From: Taibaiella sp.
GTDB lineage: Bacteria > Bacteroidota > Bacteroidia > Chitinophagales > Chitinophagaceae
Assembly: GCA_013815385.1 (NCBI GenBank)
Contig: JACDGL010000002.1
Coordinates: 280,970 to 344,969, forward strand
DNA: 64,000 bases
Direction of reading: 5' to 3'
Shown here: positions 35,689-44,334 of the stretch, one piece after another
How positions within the stretch are numbered: the first letter of the stretch is position 1
Layout of the letters: the number at the start of each line of letters is the position of its first letter
Translations under genes and position numbers: made by a program
Notes under the pieces: model-generated
What the model was told of the DNA's origin: nothing
The model's input: the letters and a program-made list of their open reading frames with translations, nothing else
Databases searched by the model: none

Positions 35689-36984
35689 TTGACCCAGGTA
35701 ACCATATACGCGCCGTACAAAACCAATCGCCTGCTGTATGTGCTGGACTGGTTGTTTAAGGAGCAGCTTGGTATTAGCTACCAACTTACTGATAATACAG
35801 AAAATATTACCGGCACCTGCATTTCTTACGGACAAACAATAGCTGGGGCATGGACTATACCTGATAGCGGTTTGCTATGGGAGCAGGGAGTAAAAGAACA
35901 CGACATTGCCTACGGTAAATGGAACACACTGCCTGTTATCTATGCAAAAGAGGACGCTGGCTACGCCCTACCATTCGATATTTTTTCTGCCCTGTTCTTT
36001 CTGCTTAGCCGGTACGAAGAGTACTACGCCTATACACCCGACAGGCACGACCGTTATCCTGCTACGGCGAGTATCGCGTATAAACAAGGGTGGCTCCGCA
36101 GGCCGCTGGTAGATGAGTGGGTAGCACAATTCGGCAAGCTGCTGAGTGAAAAATTTCATGTACCAATAAAGCCGCGTGCTTATAGTTATATACCTACTTA
36201 CGATATAGATATTGCCTTCTCCTACCGCTATAAAGGATGGAAGCGTACAGCAGGAGCACTGGCCAAAGACCTGATAGGCGGCAAAATAAGCAAGGGCATT
36301 GAACGATTGAAAACAGTGGGCGGCAAACTTGATGACCCGTATGACAGCTATGATGCCATCAGCAAGCTGCACCATCACCAGCCGGTAAAACCACTATTTT
36401 TTGTGCTCTCTGCATTAAGGATCACTGCACATGATAAGAACATAGCGCCCTTCCACCCTGCAATGGTGGCACTTGTAAAAAGGCTGAATGATATAGGGCA
36501 AATTGGTATTCATCCATCGTACTACAGCAATACGAGGGGCATACTACCCGAAAAGCAATTGCTTGAAAATAATATCGGGCACCCCATACTGATATCGCGA
36601 CAGCATTATATACGCATAGATATGCGGGCTACTTACCAGCAGCTTATTAAAGTTGGCATTACTGACGACTATAGCATGGGCTATGGTACCCACCTGGGTT
36701 TCCGTGCGGGTACAGGACAATCGTTCCTGTGGTACGATGTGGCCAATGAATGCAGCACGCCGCTGCGCCTGCATCCTTTCTGCTTTATGGATACCACAGC
36801 GCTGTATGATGAAGGAATGAATGCAGGGCAGGCTTTTGCCGTGCTGGATGAAATGAACGCATTACTAAAGCAAACCAACAGCCAGCTTATAACCATCTTC
36901 CATAATTTTTCTTTGGGGAGCAGCGAGGAATGGAAGGGATGGCGGGAAATGTATGAGCAGTACCCCCGGCCCCTAAAGGGGTGA
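35689..36984 (+). CDS. Polysaccharide-deacetylase-like protein
   Basis: 431 residues beginning with a TTG two bases after the lutB stop, which suggests coupled translation; no earlier ATG exists in frame. An N-terminal alpha/beta domain (VTIYAPYKTNRLLYVLDWLFKEQL) precedes a NodB-like region with the metal-site Asp pair in YIPTYDIDIAF (near residue 170) and IGIHPSYYS (near 270). This matches the Bacteroidota deacetylase-like family attached to LutB. Function is unknown. The C-terminus (YPRPLKG) is encoded by a CCCCGGCCCCTAAAGGGG repeat, so the original last residues may have been replaced. Confidence 0.8.
   Translation: MTQVTIYAPYKTNRLLYVLDWLFKEQLGISYQLTDNTENITGTCISYGQTIAGAWTIPDSGLLWEQGVKEHDIAYGKWNTLPVIYAKEDAGYALPFDIFSALFFLLSRYEEYYAYTPDRHDRYPATASIAYKQGWLRRPLVDEWVAQFGKLLSEKFHVPIKPRAYSYIPTYDIDIAFSYRYKGWKRTAGALAKDLIGGKISKGIERLKTVGGKLDDPYDSYDAISKLHHHQPVKPLFFVLSALRITAHDKNIAPFHPAMVALVKRLNDIGQIGIHPSYYSNTRGILPEKQLLENNIGHPILISRQHYIRIDMRATYQQLIKVGITDDYSMGYGTHLGFRAGTGQSFLWYDVANECSTPLRLHPFCFMDTTALYDEGMNAGQAFAVLDEMNALLKQTNSQLITIFHNFSLGSSEEWKGWREMYEQYPRPLKG
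36963..36980. repeat. CCCCGGCCCCTAAAGGGG repeat, copy 2 (inside a CDS end)
   Basis: The same 18-bp core as near 32355. Here it forms the last codons of the deacetylase-like gene, with the stop TGA directly behind it. Confidence 0.6.
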
Positions 36985-37039
36985 TATGGAAACCAATAAA
37001 GCGATCGATCGCAGAGCGGTGAATTTGTAAAGAGAAATG

Positions 37040-38101
37040 TTATACGTTTTTTAAGGAATACCATGAGCCCTTCCCTGTGCCATTCAATTGAAGATAGGCA
37101 GATGATACCAGCGCTTCGAGGTGCTTTTTTACTGTGTTTCGGTTAGCGCCTGTATTTGTCACAATCTCACTATTGGTTATACGCCCGTTCAGTTTTATCA
37201 TTTCCAGTATGCGCAATGATAATGGGGGTATCTGTGCCACCAGCGACCTATCTTCTTCGATCTTTGTTTCCAGCCGTTGTTTCTGCTGCCTCAGCACCTC
37301 GAAGAAAAAGTTGAGCCAGGGCTGCCAGTCGGGCTGTAGCGATCTGATGGTTCCCTGTGTTTGCCGCAGCGCCTGGTAATAAGTACTTTTTTTCTCCTCT
37401 ATTATCGCTTCCACAGAGGTGTAAGGTGCATAGATATAGCCTGTCTTCAGGAGCATGTAGACAATTAGCAGCCTGGATAAACTGCCATTGCCCTCCTGAA
37501 AGGGACTGATAGCAAGAAAGGATATTATAAAAACTGATGTAACCAGCAATGGGTGCATGCTTTTCTTTTCGAGCGAATCACTTGCCCACTTGACCAGTTC
37601 GCTCATTCTGCCAGGTGTTTCGAAAGGGCCTGCGGTGTGGAAGATAACACCCATACTTTTACCGTCCGGATCAAAGGCTTCTATCTGATTAGATGTTTTT
37701 TTATAGTTGCCTTTTTGCAATTCATCCTTATAGGTATACTTTAAAAGCTGACTGTGTAATTGTTTTATATTACTTTCTGTAATTTGTACTTGTCCGTATT
37801 TTCGGAAAATGAAATCCAATGCTTCACTGTATCCCGCCGCTTCCTGTTGATCGGGGGTATCGAAACGGTAACTCCCCTGGTTGCCAAGCAATGCCTCCGC
37901 TTCAGGTGCAGTAATTGTACCGCCATCAATACGAATGGACGAGATTATGTTTTCGATAGAAGCTGTCCGCTGCAATTTCTCCAATTGTTCGGGTGCCAAC
38001 TGACCACTAGCTTTCCAGGCTCCCTTGAACTCTTCTATCTCGGCTATAGCCCCTAATATTCCCTGGGTTACGACTAAAGTATTGGTATGTAGGGTATCCA
38101 T
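37040..38101 (-). CDS. Fic-family protein with degenerate active site and C-terminal winged helix
   Basis: 353 residues from the preferred ATG; an ATG seven codons earlier lies inside an operator-like repeat. Counting from that earlier ATG: the N-terminal inhibitory motif TASIEN (residues 53-58) is the (S/T)xxxE(G/N) of class II Fic proteins. The Fic core reads SPFQEGNGSLSR (206-217) where HPFxxGNGRxxR is expected, so the catalytic His and the first Arg are both Ser. The tail (300-350, EMIKLNGRITNSEIVTNTGANRNTVKKHLEALV) is a winged helix suited to DNA binding. Normal Fic enzymes transfer AMP to proteins; this one may be inactive as an AMPylator and act as a regulator. Confidence 0.85.
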   Translation of the reverse strand: MDTLHTNTLVVTQGILGAIAEIEEFKGAWKASGQLAPEQLEKLQRTASIENIISSIRIDGGTITAPEAEALLGNQGSYRFDTPDQQEAAGYSEALDFIFRKYGQVQITESNIKQLHSQLLKYTYKDELQKGNYKKTSNQIEAFDPDGKSMGVIFHTAGPFETPGRMSELVKWASDSLEKKSMHPLLVTSVFIISFLAISPFQEGNGSLSRLLIVYMLLKTGYIYAPYTSVEAIIEEKKSTYYQALRQTQGTIRSLQPDWQPWLNFFFEVLRQQKQRLETKIEEDRSLVAQIPPLSLRILEMIKLNGRITNSEIVTNTGANRNTVKKHLEALVSSAYLQLNGTGKGSWYSLKNV

Positions 38102-38106
38102 AATGT

Positions 38107-38165
38107 ATCCATAAATATCCATAAAATTTATTGAATATCAAAACAAACATCCATAAATATCCATA
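38107..38165 (-). promoter_or_regulatory. Repeated TATGGATATTTATGGAT motifs upstream of the Fic gene (putative operator)
   Basis: The 17-mer ATCCATAAATATCCATA occurs at 38107-38123 and again at 38149-38165, 42 bp apart. A degenerate third copy, CCTTAAATACCCATA, follows near 38180. On the minus strand the first copy overlaps the most upstream ATG of the Fic gene. The Fic protein itself carries a winged helix, so autoregulation is a natural guess. Confidence 0.5.
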
Positions 38166-38222
38166 TAAAGTCCTGATTATCCTTAAATACCCATATATTT
38201 ATCCAATAAACACATTGTAAAA

Positions 38223-38885
38223 TTATTGTACTTCTGGAAGATAGCCGTGCAGGATGAGGTCGTTGCGCTCTTTAAGAAATAGCGTTTTGCCCTCTTTCAT
38301 TAAGTATATTTCGTCACTAATATCGAGGATATGGCTATATAAATGATCAGTGATAATTATTCCTTTTACTGCTTTTTGCTTTTGGATAACCTCTTTTACC
38401 CGATCTACATATACCGGCATGAGGTGTGTAAATGGTTCATCGAGAAGGGTGAATTTCGAATTGCCGTATAAAAGCAAAAGTGTTTCCAGCAGTCTTAGCG
38501 TGCCGCCGCTGACCTCACCTGCCCGTTTGTACCATTCCTTTTTCAGCTCAGGAAAATCAGAAAATAACGTATTGCCCATTACACTGTAAAAATTATATGC
38601 AGTGGCCACTTTTATTTCCGGGAGCAGGAACGAATGCTGGGGCAAATAATTTATCAATCCATCTTGGGTATAAGGCTGTGTAGTATGTATGCCATTTAGA
38701 AATATACAGCAATCGTTAGCGGGCATAGTGCCGAATAATACTTTAAGTAAAGTAGATTTTCCGCTACCGTTCCTGCCAAGCAAGGCAGTCAGCTTGCCTG
38801 TAGCCGAATGAATGGTGACCCCTTTCAGGATCTCTTTTGCGCCTACGGAGACAAAAATATTTTCTGCAACAAGGTGGTTCATCAT
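38223..38885 (-). CDS. ABC transporter ATP-binding protein
   Basis: 220 residues with Walker A LLGRNGSGKSTLL near residue 37, a Q-loop-like region (LPQHSFLLPE), a modified signature VSGGTLRLLETLLLLYG and Walker B FTLLDEPFTHLMP near 145, then the H-switch IITDHLY. The signature has GT instead of the usual GQ/GE. Its ATG overlaps the stop of the small membrane protein upstream (4-base overlap), so the two are probably one transporter. Substrate unknown. Confidence 0.9.
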   Translation of the reverse strand: MMNHLVAENIFVSVGAKEILKGVTIHSATGKLTALLGRNGSGKSTLLKVLFGTMPANDCCIFLNGIHTTQPYTQDGLINYLPQHSFLLPEIKVATAYNFYSVMGNTLFSDFPELKKEWYKRAGEVSGGTLRLLETLLLLYGNSKFTLLDEPFTHLMPVYVDRVKEVIQKQKAVKGIIITDHLYSHILDISDEIYLMKEGKTLFLKERNDLILHGYLPEVQ

Positions 38886-39190
38886 CGCTTACCAATTAAA
38901 ATGATGAATATGCCCGCTATGAAAAACAAAAGATCGAAAAGAAATGACAGATACCAGAGTTCCGCTTTAGATAAATGCAGGTTATAGTAGAAATATAACC
39001 TTTTACGATTGTAATTATTCAGGAGGAAGTACAGGAACAGGTAAGTAACTATCTTAAAAATGCACAAGAGCACAACGATGTGGCTGCCGTAAAACAAAAC
39101 TAATCGCCAGCAGGCAAGGGTTATGAGCAAGGGCGCTAATGCGTAGCTTTTATAAAACCGAAGTATGAGCCCGTATTTTTTCAGCTGCAT
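38882..39190 (-). CDS. Small membrane protein, likely partner of the ABC ATPase
   Basis: 102 residues with three hydrophobic segments: ALAPLLITLACWRLVLFYG, VVLLCIFKIVTYLFLYFLL and LSFLFDLLFFIAGIFIILI, separated by a basic loop NRKRLYFYYNLHLSKAE that could be the ATPase docking site. The stop codon overlaps the start of the ABC ATPase. At this size it would have to oligomerise to form a channel, or it is a reduced permease. No family is recognised. Confidence 0.7.
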   Translation of the reverse strand: MQLKKYGLILRFYKSYALAPLLITLACWRLVLFYGSHIVVLLCIFKIVTYLFLYFLLNNYNRKRLYFYYNLHLSKAELWYLSFLFDLLFFIAGIFIILIGKR

Positions 39191-39211
39191 AGCAATCCTT
39201 GTTTCAGCCCA

Positions 39212-39949
39212 TTATTTTTTTACCAATACATTGGTACCTACGCTCACCAGGGTGTAAAGGTCGTCCATATCCTTGTTTTTCAGGGCTATGCATCCATCCG
39301 TCCAGCCCACGCCCAGCTCTATCATATCATCGCCGCCGGGCCATATGCCGTGTATGCCCACAGAGCCGCCCATACGTGCAGTAGCCGGTAATACGCCTGT
39401 GGCCTTCATCTTATTAAACCTTGCTGAGGTAGAATCATTAGGGTAATCGAGCCCCATAAATTTATTGTATTTCGACTGGGGATTTTTATTTGCTATCTTA
39501 AACCAGCCTTCGGGTGTGCACCTATCGCCCTCCACACACTTATTCTGCAAGGGTTTAGGGCCAAACACCGCTTTATATACCCGTATCATTTTGCGGCGGT
39601 ACATTACCTCCAGGCAATAATGCGACTTATCTACTATAACGGATACCAGCTCCTTCTTCATAGTATCGGGGCGGATAGGAATATGCAGACCCACAAACTT
39701 GCTGCGGGGCATTATTATCGTTTCTATAACGCGCACAGAACCCTGATCGTAGCGAATAGTACGGATGGTATTGCCCTTTGCATCGCGATGTTCTTCCAGC
39801 ACCTTAATAGCATGTGGTTTAGGAGGCTCGCCCTTATGGGCATTCAAATCTATTATACCCTGTGCAGCCGCGGGAATAGTAAAATATAAAACGGCAAGAA
39901 TTGCAAACATGAAGCCACGGCACCTGCCACAAACACTATACTTACTCAT
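39212..39949 (-). CDS. L,D-transpeptidase (YkuD family), exported
   Basis: 245 residues with a signal peptide (AILAVLYFTIPAAAQ). The YkuD catalytic region is clear: MGGSVGIHGIWPGGDD near residue 195 and the nucleophile motif GWTDGCIALKNKDMDDLY near 215, with Cys in TDGCIAL. It makes 3-3 cross-links in peptidoglycan or attaches proteins to it in the periplasm. YRRKMIRVYKAVFG before it fits the usual substrate-groove strand. Confidence 0.92.
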   Translation of the reverse strand: MSKYSVCGRCRGFMFAILAVLYFTIPAAAQGIIDLNAHKGEPPKPHAIKVLEEHRDAKGNTIRTIRYDQGSVRVIETIIMPRSKFVGLHIPIRPDTMKKELVSVIVDKSHYCLEVMYRRKMIRVYKAVFGPKPLQNKCVEGDRCTPEGWFKIANKNPQSKYNKFMGLDYPNDSTSARFNKMKATGVLPATARMGGSVGIHGIWPGGDDMIELGVGWTDGCIALKNKDMDDLYTLVSVGTNVLVKK

Positions 39950-40002
39950 TGGGGTAGCTTTAGGGTATAGACGAAGCTAAAAAATATTCCGCTAACAATT
40001 CC

Positions 40003-40524
40003 CTAAATCGCCTGAGGCGGGCGTTTCTTATAAATAGGAACGGTGGAGCAGGGCTCACCGTACATAATGGACTTTGCCACCGGGCGCAGATGCGCTGTGA
40101 CCGCCACATAAGCAGCATCCGGAATTTTAATATCGCCGCAGCCTTTTATCACCACCCGTTTGTCAGCATATTCACTCGTATCTATGGCTGCTATATTGCG
40201 GGTAACTGCATCTTTCTGCATCTCTTCTGCCGTACCGAAATAGACCGTGGACGCTACCGGCTGCAGATACGATGCGGCGAGCATATACGCCCATACAGGG
40301 ATGATGGCATCTACACTACAGAACAAGGCTATGTGCTTATTGCGATATTGTTCCCAGTCGTGGGACTGAAGGGAGGCGCGGTAATCCTTTTCTTTCAATA
40401 TCATTTCGCGGAAAAGAAAGGGCTTCAGATCGAATAGGGCAATGGCTGTATCGGGTAAAATATATGTTGAAAGGTCGAGGGTGACAATACCACTCTCCGC
40501 TACCTTATTGACAATTGTTTCCAT
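40003..40524 (-). CDS. DUF2480 family protein
   Basis: 173 residues matching the Bacteroidota family DUF2480 by its hallmark strings: DLKPFLFREMILKEKDYRASL near residue 32, DAIIPVWAYMLAASYL near 72 and VIKGCGDIKIPDAAYV near 125. Cytoplasmic, no signal peptide. Function unknown; the conserved Cys in KGCGD is a possible active site or metal ligand. The gene stands alone. Confidence 0.88.
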   Translation of the reverse strand: METIVNKVAESGIVTLDLSTYILPDTAIALFDLKPFLFREMILKEKDYRASLQSHDWEQYRNKHIALFCSVDAIIPVWAYMLAASYLQPVASTVYFGTAEEMQKDAVTRNIAAIDTSEYADKRVVIKGCGDIKIPDAAYVAVTAHLRPVAKSIMYGEPCSTVPIYKKRPPQAI

Positions 40525-40625
40525 TATGGCAAAATTACACAGCTTTGAGGTAGTAAATGCGGTGGGAGATAAAACGGTAACCTATCTGCTGATAGGCCTT
40601 ATCTATGAAGCTGAAAAGCCGGACA

Positions 40626-40742
40626 CTAAAGAAGGAAAGCAATACGTACCAGGCAGTAAGCAATAGCCACCCCACATACTACCATAATAGTAGATGTCCA
40701 GGTATCGAACTGTTTGTCATAAATGGTTGCATCTTTCTTCAT
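40626..40742 (-). CDS. Small single-pass membrane protein (38 residues)
   Basis: A short frame, ATG to TAG, encoding a polar start with KKDATIYDKQFDTW and one membrane helix TIMVVCGVAIAYCLVRIAFLL. It lies on the same strand and just upstream of the DUF2480 gene. The shape is that of a genuine small membrane protein, but length alone gives no statistical support, and an overlapping plus-strand frame exists. Confidence 0.45.
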   Translation of the reverse strand: MKKDATIYDKQFDTWTSTIMVVCGVAIAYCLVRIAFLL

Positions 40743-40850
40743 TATGCTAAAGTAGAAAGAAAATTTATCTTCACAAACTATTGATTATTAATTTTTTAGA
40801 GGAAAAGTTATTGTTTTCTATTATACATACTGCATCATTTAAAAAATTAA

Positions 40851-40875
40851 AAGGGCGGCCATGGTGGCCGCCCTT
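40851..40875 (-). terminator. Terminator of the PpiD-like gene
   Basis: AAGGGCGGCCA pairs with TGGCCGCCCTT around three bases (11-bp perfect stem). On the minus strand it is followed by TTAATTTTTT. It lies 25 bases beyond the stop of the peptidyl-prolyl isomerase gene. Confidence 0.85.
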
Positions 40876-40899
40876 CAAAATAAATAAACTTTATTATTA

Positions 40900-43062
40900 T
40901 CAAATATTCTTAGGCGTGTATTTTACATCTGCTGATTTGATAAGCTCAGGGCGCAGTTGCTCGTTTACAACATTTTTCTGCTGGCGTTCCTGCATAGTAC
41001 GCTGCTGGCCATAAAGCATATTGGTAGTATTAGGATCGAGCGGGGAGCTCCAGCGGTTAATAACATTTATGAACAATACACCATCGCCACCACGGACGCC
41101 CGGAGATACACGGCCCGGCAGCAGACCGGGATTGAATGAATAACCTATCGCCTTAATGTCATAGCCAAGGCCCGGATTGTAAGCAGAGCCTATAGAGAAG
41201 GAATCTGCATGGGCTATTGGTATATTCACCGCTTTGGATATTGCATCCAGCGATGTCATGTTTTTATATTTAGCCGCGATAAGTTCCGCTTTCTTTTCCT
41301 GGCGTACTGCATTCTCCAAACGCGGACGTATCATAGGCGTTACCTGCATCAAACCTTTATCCTGTTTAGAAGAAAGCTTTGCTACAACATAGCGGCTATC
41401 GAGCGAGAACACATTTGATACATCGCCCATTTTCGCATCATACATCCACCTGATTATTTCACGTGACGGGCCAAGACCCTGTATCACAAAATCACCAGCC
41501 TTTATGCCGTCACCTATTTTCTTATTCAGGTTTTCTTTTTTAACTGCATCGTCAAATGCTGCGGCAGTAGTATTCTTACCGGCAAATTCATTTGCCTTTG
41601 CGTAAGCTGCGTTCTGTGTTTCATTGCTTGGCGCCAACTCTTTGCTAATAGTAGCCAGCTTAGCAGTAGTATTGATACCTTTCTGCTCCAGCACTTCTAT
41701 GTAGTGATAGCCGGTATAGTTGTCGTTAGATACATGCACTACTTTTTTATCGCCGGTCCTTCCTTCAAATATCTCATCGCCAAACTCTTTAGAAAGCGAG
41801 CCGCGCTGTAATACCTCAAATGTGTATTCACCATTCGTGGCTTTGCTGGTCGTGTCGTCTGTATACTTAGCCATCAAAGTTTTGAAATCGGCACCACCCT
41901 TCAGCGCTGTTTCTACACTATCTATTATTCTTTTAGCAGCGCTATCGGAACGAACATCTTTGCCGTGTGACTTTGACCAAACTAATATATGGCGCACCTT
42001 AACTGTATCAGGCAGCTGCTGCTTTGATATAACACGCGTTACCTTGTACGATCCATTATCAAGATAAGGGCCATACACGGTACCTACAGGCTGGCTGAGG
42101 ATAGTATCTGCTAAGCGTGACTTGAAAGTCCTTTTATTATAATAGGCATTTACATAGTGATCATCAGAATTTCTGTTCACTACATTCTCTATTGTTTTAT
42201 CGGTTGCTGCAACAAGCTCAGCCTTTGCTTTGTTTATATTTTCCAATACTTTGGCAGTATCATCGTGCGAAGGCTGGATATCGAAAGACACATAATCGAT
42301 GCTGCGTGTTTGCTCATCAACATTAAAGCCGGCACTATGCTTTCTTACAAATATATTTATGTCCTCGTCTGTTATTTTTACTTCATTATCTGATACAGAT
42401 ATGTACGGCACTTTTACAAACTGTATGCTTGCTTTGGTGCTCTGGTCTTTTATAGTTTTATCTATCAGGAATTTAGGAATGTAGGTGCTTGCTGCTATCA
42501 TCACATTCAGTTTAGTAACCGTATTGTTGCGGATAACATATTCCTTTACATTCTGCCACTGCTCCAGGTAAGGCCTCAGGTTCGCATTGCTTGCTGCCTG
42601 CTGCTCCAGACCCTTGATACGCTGCGGATCGAACTGCCCTGTTTTTTCGTCTGTAAACGCGGGGAACTGCTGTACCAACTGATCAGGAAAAGCGCCGTAT
42701 ATTATTTCCTTCTGCTCTTCTTTAGTAGTTTCAAGCCCCAGTTTTTCACACTGCCTTTCTGCTACTTTTTCATACACCATATTTTGCAATGCCTGGGCAC
42801 TGAGCTCGGCGCGTGCGTTGTCATCTACAGGCTTGCCTTTGCTGAATATAGTATAGAGCGTTTCGTACTCTTTTACACGTGTAGAAAAATCGCGGGTGGT
42901 AATTTTTTCACCATTTACTTTCGCAACATTATTATCACGGCCCATCATATCGCCAAAGCGGCCGCTGAATGCATCCATTAAAATAAAACCAACAAGCGCC
43001 AGGGCAATGACCCCGCCTGCCAGCTTTCCATACTTATTCCTGATACTCTGTATGATAGCCAT
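40900..43062 (-). CDS. PpiD/SurA-like periplasmic peptidyl-prolyl isomerase
   Basis: 720 residues. One N-terminal membrane anchor (GGVIALALVGFILMDAF), a SurA-N-like chaperone region with VAKVNGEKITTRDFSTRVKEYE near residue 45, and a rotamase (parvulin) domain with VKVRHILVWSKSHGKDVRSDSAAKRIIDSV near 355 and the ending YTGYHYIEVLEQKG. This is the arrangement of PpiD: an inner-membrane-anchored chaperone helping folding of exported and outer-membrane proteins, fitting the many barrel proteins of this organism. Confidence 0.9.
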   Translation of the reverse strand: MAIIQSIRNKYGKLAGGVIALALVGFILMDAFSGRFGDMMGRDNNVAKVNGEKITTRDFSTRVKEYETLYTIFSKGKPVDDNARAELSAQALQNMVYEKVAERQCEKLGLETTKEEQKEIIYGAFPDQLVQQFPAFTDEKTGQFDPQRIKGLEQQAASNANLRPYLEQWQNVKEYVIRNNTVTKLNVMIAASTYIPKFLIDKTIKDQSTKASIQFVKVPYISVSDNEVKITDEDINIFVRKHSAGFNVDEQTRSIDYVSFDIQPSHDDTAKVLENINKAKAELVAATDKTIENVVNRNSDDHYVNAYYNKRTFKSRLADTILSQPVGTVYGPYLDNGSYKVTRVISKQQLPDTVKVRHILVWSKSHGKDVRSDSAAKRIIDSVETALKGGADFKTLMAKYTDDTTSKATNGEYTFEVLQRGSLSKEFGDEIFEGRTGDKKVVHVSNDNYTGYHYIEVLEQKGINTTAKLATISKELAPSNETQNAAYAKANEFAGKNTTAAAFDDAVKKENLNKKIGDGIKAGDFVIQGLGPSREIIRWMYDAKMGDVSNVFSLDSRYVVAKLSSKQDKGLMQVTPMIRPRLENAVRQEKKAELIAAKYKNMTSLDAISKAVNIPIAHADSFSIGSAYNPGLGYDIKAIGYSFNPGLLPGRVSPGVRGGDGVLFINVINRWSSPLDPNTTNMLYGQQRTMQERQQKNVVNEQLRPELIKSADVKYTPKNI

Positions 43063-43213
43063 GTAGTACTGTTATATTATAATATTGATAAGGAGGGCAA
43101 ATTTATACGAAATATTGACATAATAAGCGTTTTAGGCAGGTATCTGTAAATTTTACTAATAGGAACACGGATTTTAATAATTTAAGCTCCGGTATACTTA
43201 TTAAGGGAATGGG

Positions 43214-43240
43214 TGTAACATTTTTACAAATACGGTATCT
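43214..43240 (+). promoter_or_regulatory. Possible ECF-type promoter before the sigma factor operon
   Basis: TGTAACA followed after 12 bases by CGGTATCT resembles the GTAAC / CGT-type -35/-10 pairs of ECF promoters, 42 bases before the sigma factor ATG. Autoregulation by the encoded ECF sigma factor is plausible but untested. Confidence 0.3.
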
Positions 43241-43281
43241 AAACCTCTCTGAATTCATAAAATTTTATAAGCCGGCCATTG

Positions 43282-43758
43282 ATGGATTTTGAAGCTATAT
43301 ATATTCAATATTCTCCACAAGTATTCCGTGTATGCATGGGATATATTAATGATTACGAACAAGCACGCGATCTAACACAGGATACTTTCATTTCTGTATG
43401 GAAGAACCTGCCGTCTTTTGAGGGCCGATCTAAAATAAGCACATGGATATTTCGCATAGCTACCAACAATTGCCTGCGGGCAATTGAAAAATCGAAACGC
43501 CTGCCTGTTACAGAGCTGCCGCCCTACCTACCTATAATACCTGAAGAAACCCAGAAAGAGCAACTAAAATTATTATATAACTGTATAGCAGAACTGGAAG
43601 AAACAGACAGGATCATTATATCACTAGTGCTGGAAGACCTGCCGCATATGGAAATAGCTGCTATTGTAGGGCTAAGCCATAATAACATACGGGTGAAAAT
43701 ACACAGGATCAAAGAAAAGCTTGCAATAAAATTCAGACATGATGGACAATTTGAATGA
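43282..43758 (+). CDS. RNA polymerase ECF-type sigma factor
   Basis: 158 residues. Region 2: FEAIYIQYSPQVFRVCMGYINDYEQARDLTQDTFISVWKNLPSFEGRSKISTWIFRIATNNCLRAIEK, region 4: YNCIAELEETDRIIISLVLEDLPHMEIAAIVGLSHNNIRVKIHRIKEKLAI. No region 3, as in ECF factors. A TTG directly before the ATG is ignored. The following membrane protein overlaps the end of this gene by 20 bases and is the likely partner (anti-sigma). Confidence 0.93.
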   Translation: MDFEAIYIQYSPQVFRVCMGYINDYEQARDLTQDTFISVWKNLPSFEGRSKISTWIFRIATNNCLRAIEKSKRLPVTELPPYLPIIPEETQKEQLKLLYNCIAELEETDRIIISLVLEDLPHMEIAAIVGLSHNNIRVKIHRIKEKLAIKFRHDGQFE

Positions 43759-44323
43759 CTTAAAGAAGCTTTGGCGCACTGCTAATACTGAGGGTCTGCC
43801 AGATTCCAGAACGATGATGAGCACCATAAAAAAATACCGCGACAAGAAGATCATAAAAAAATGTTTGCTGATAATTGCTGCGCTGATACTAACCGGCATT
43901 ATGGTGATGGTAGTTTTCAAGTACAAATCGACCTTGCTTACTACCAGGATAGGCGAGGCCTGTATCCTTATCTCGGGCATTATACTCATTGCTACCAATA
44001 CCAACTCACTAAGGCGCATATACAGGCTAAAGAACTGCACCAACAGGGAATTTATCCTACACCTGGAGCAGGCCAGCCTTAACAGGATCTATTATTACAA
44101 GAGAACGCAAATAATAGCGCTCGTATTTAATTCGGCCGGTCTGTTGCTGTATATGTATGAGGGCGTATGCAGATCGGTTTCCATGCTTGCAATGGCGTAT
44201 GCCGCAATGACCATCTGGCTGTTGGTGGTATGGCTCGTGATAAGACCGAGGGCGTTTAAAAAACAATCGAAAAAGTTTATTGAAACAGTAAAAAAGATGG
44301 CGTTATTATCCAATCAATTTTAA
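43739..44323 (+). CDS. Membrane protein coupled to the ECF sigma factor (putative anti-sigma)
   Basis: 194 residues. A cytoplasmic N-terminal part (DNLNDLKKLWRTANTEGLPDSRTMMSTIKKYRDKK) and four hydrophobic segments, roughly at 42-60, 70-90, 125-145 and 150-168. No HxxxCxxC zinc anti-sigma motif is present. The 20-base overlap with the sigma gene indicates coupled translation, which is the usual layout of sigma and anti-sigma genes. Role is inferred from position. A second ATG directly follows the first; the first is used. Confidence 0.8.
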   Translation: MMDNLNDLKKLWRTANTEGLPDSRTMMSTIKKYRDKKIIKKCLLIIAALILTGIMVMVVFKYKSTLLTTRIGEACILISGIILIATNTNSLRRIYRLKNCTNREFILHLEQASLNRIYYYKRTQIIALVFNSAGLLLYMYEGVCRSVSMLAMAYAAMTIWLLVVWLVIRPRAFKKQSKKFIETVKKMALLSNQF

Positions 44324-44334
44324 AAACAAACTTT

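Noticed and set aside
40442..40666. 74-codon plus-strand frame
   Set aside because: Overlaps the start of DUF2480 antisense and has no export signal or motif; the minus-strand 38-residue membrane protein is more credible there.
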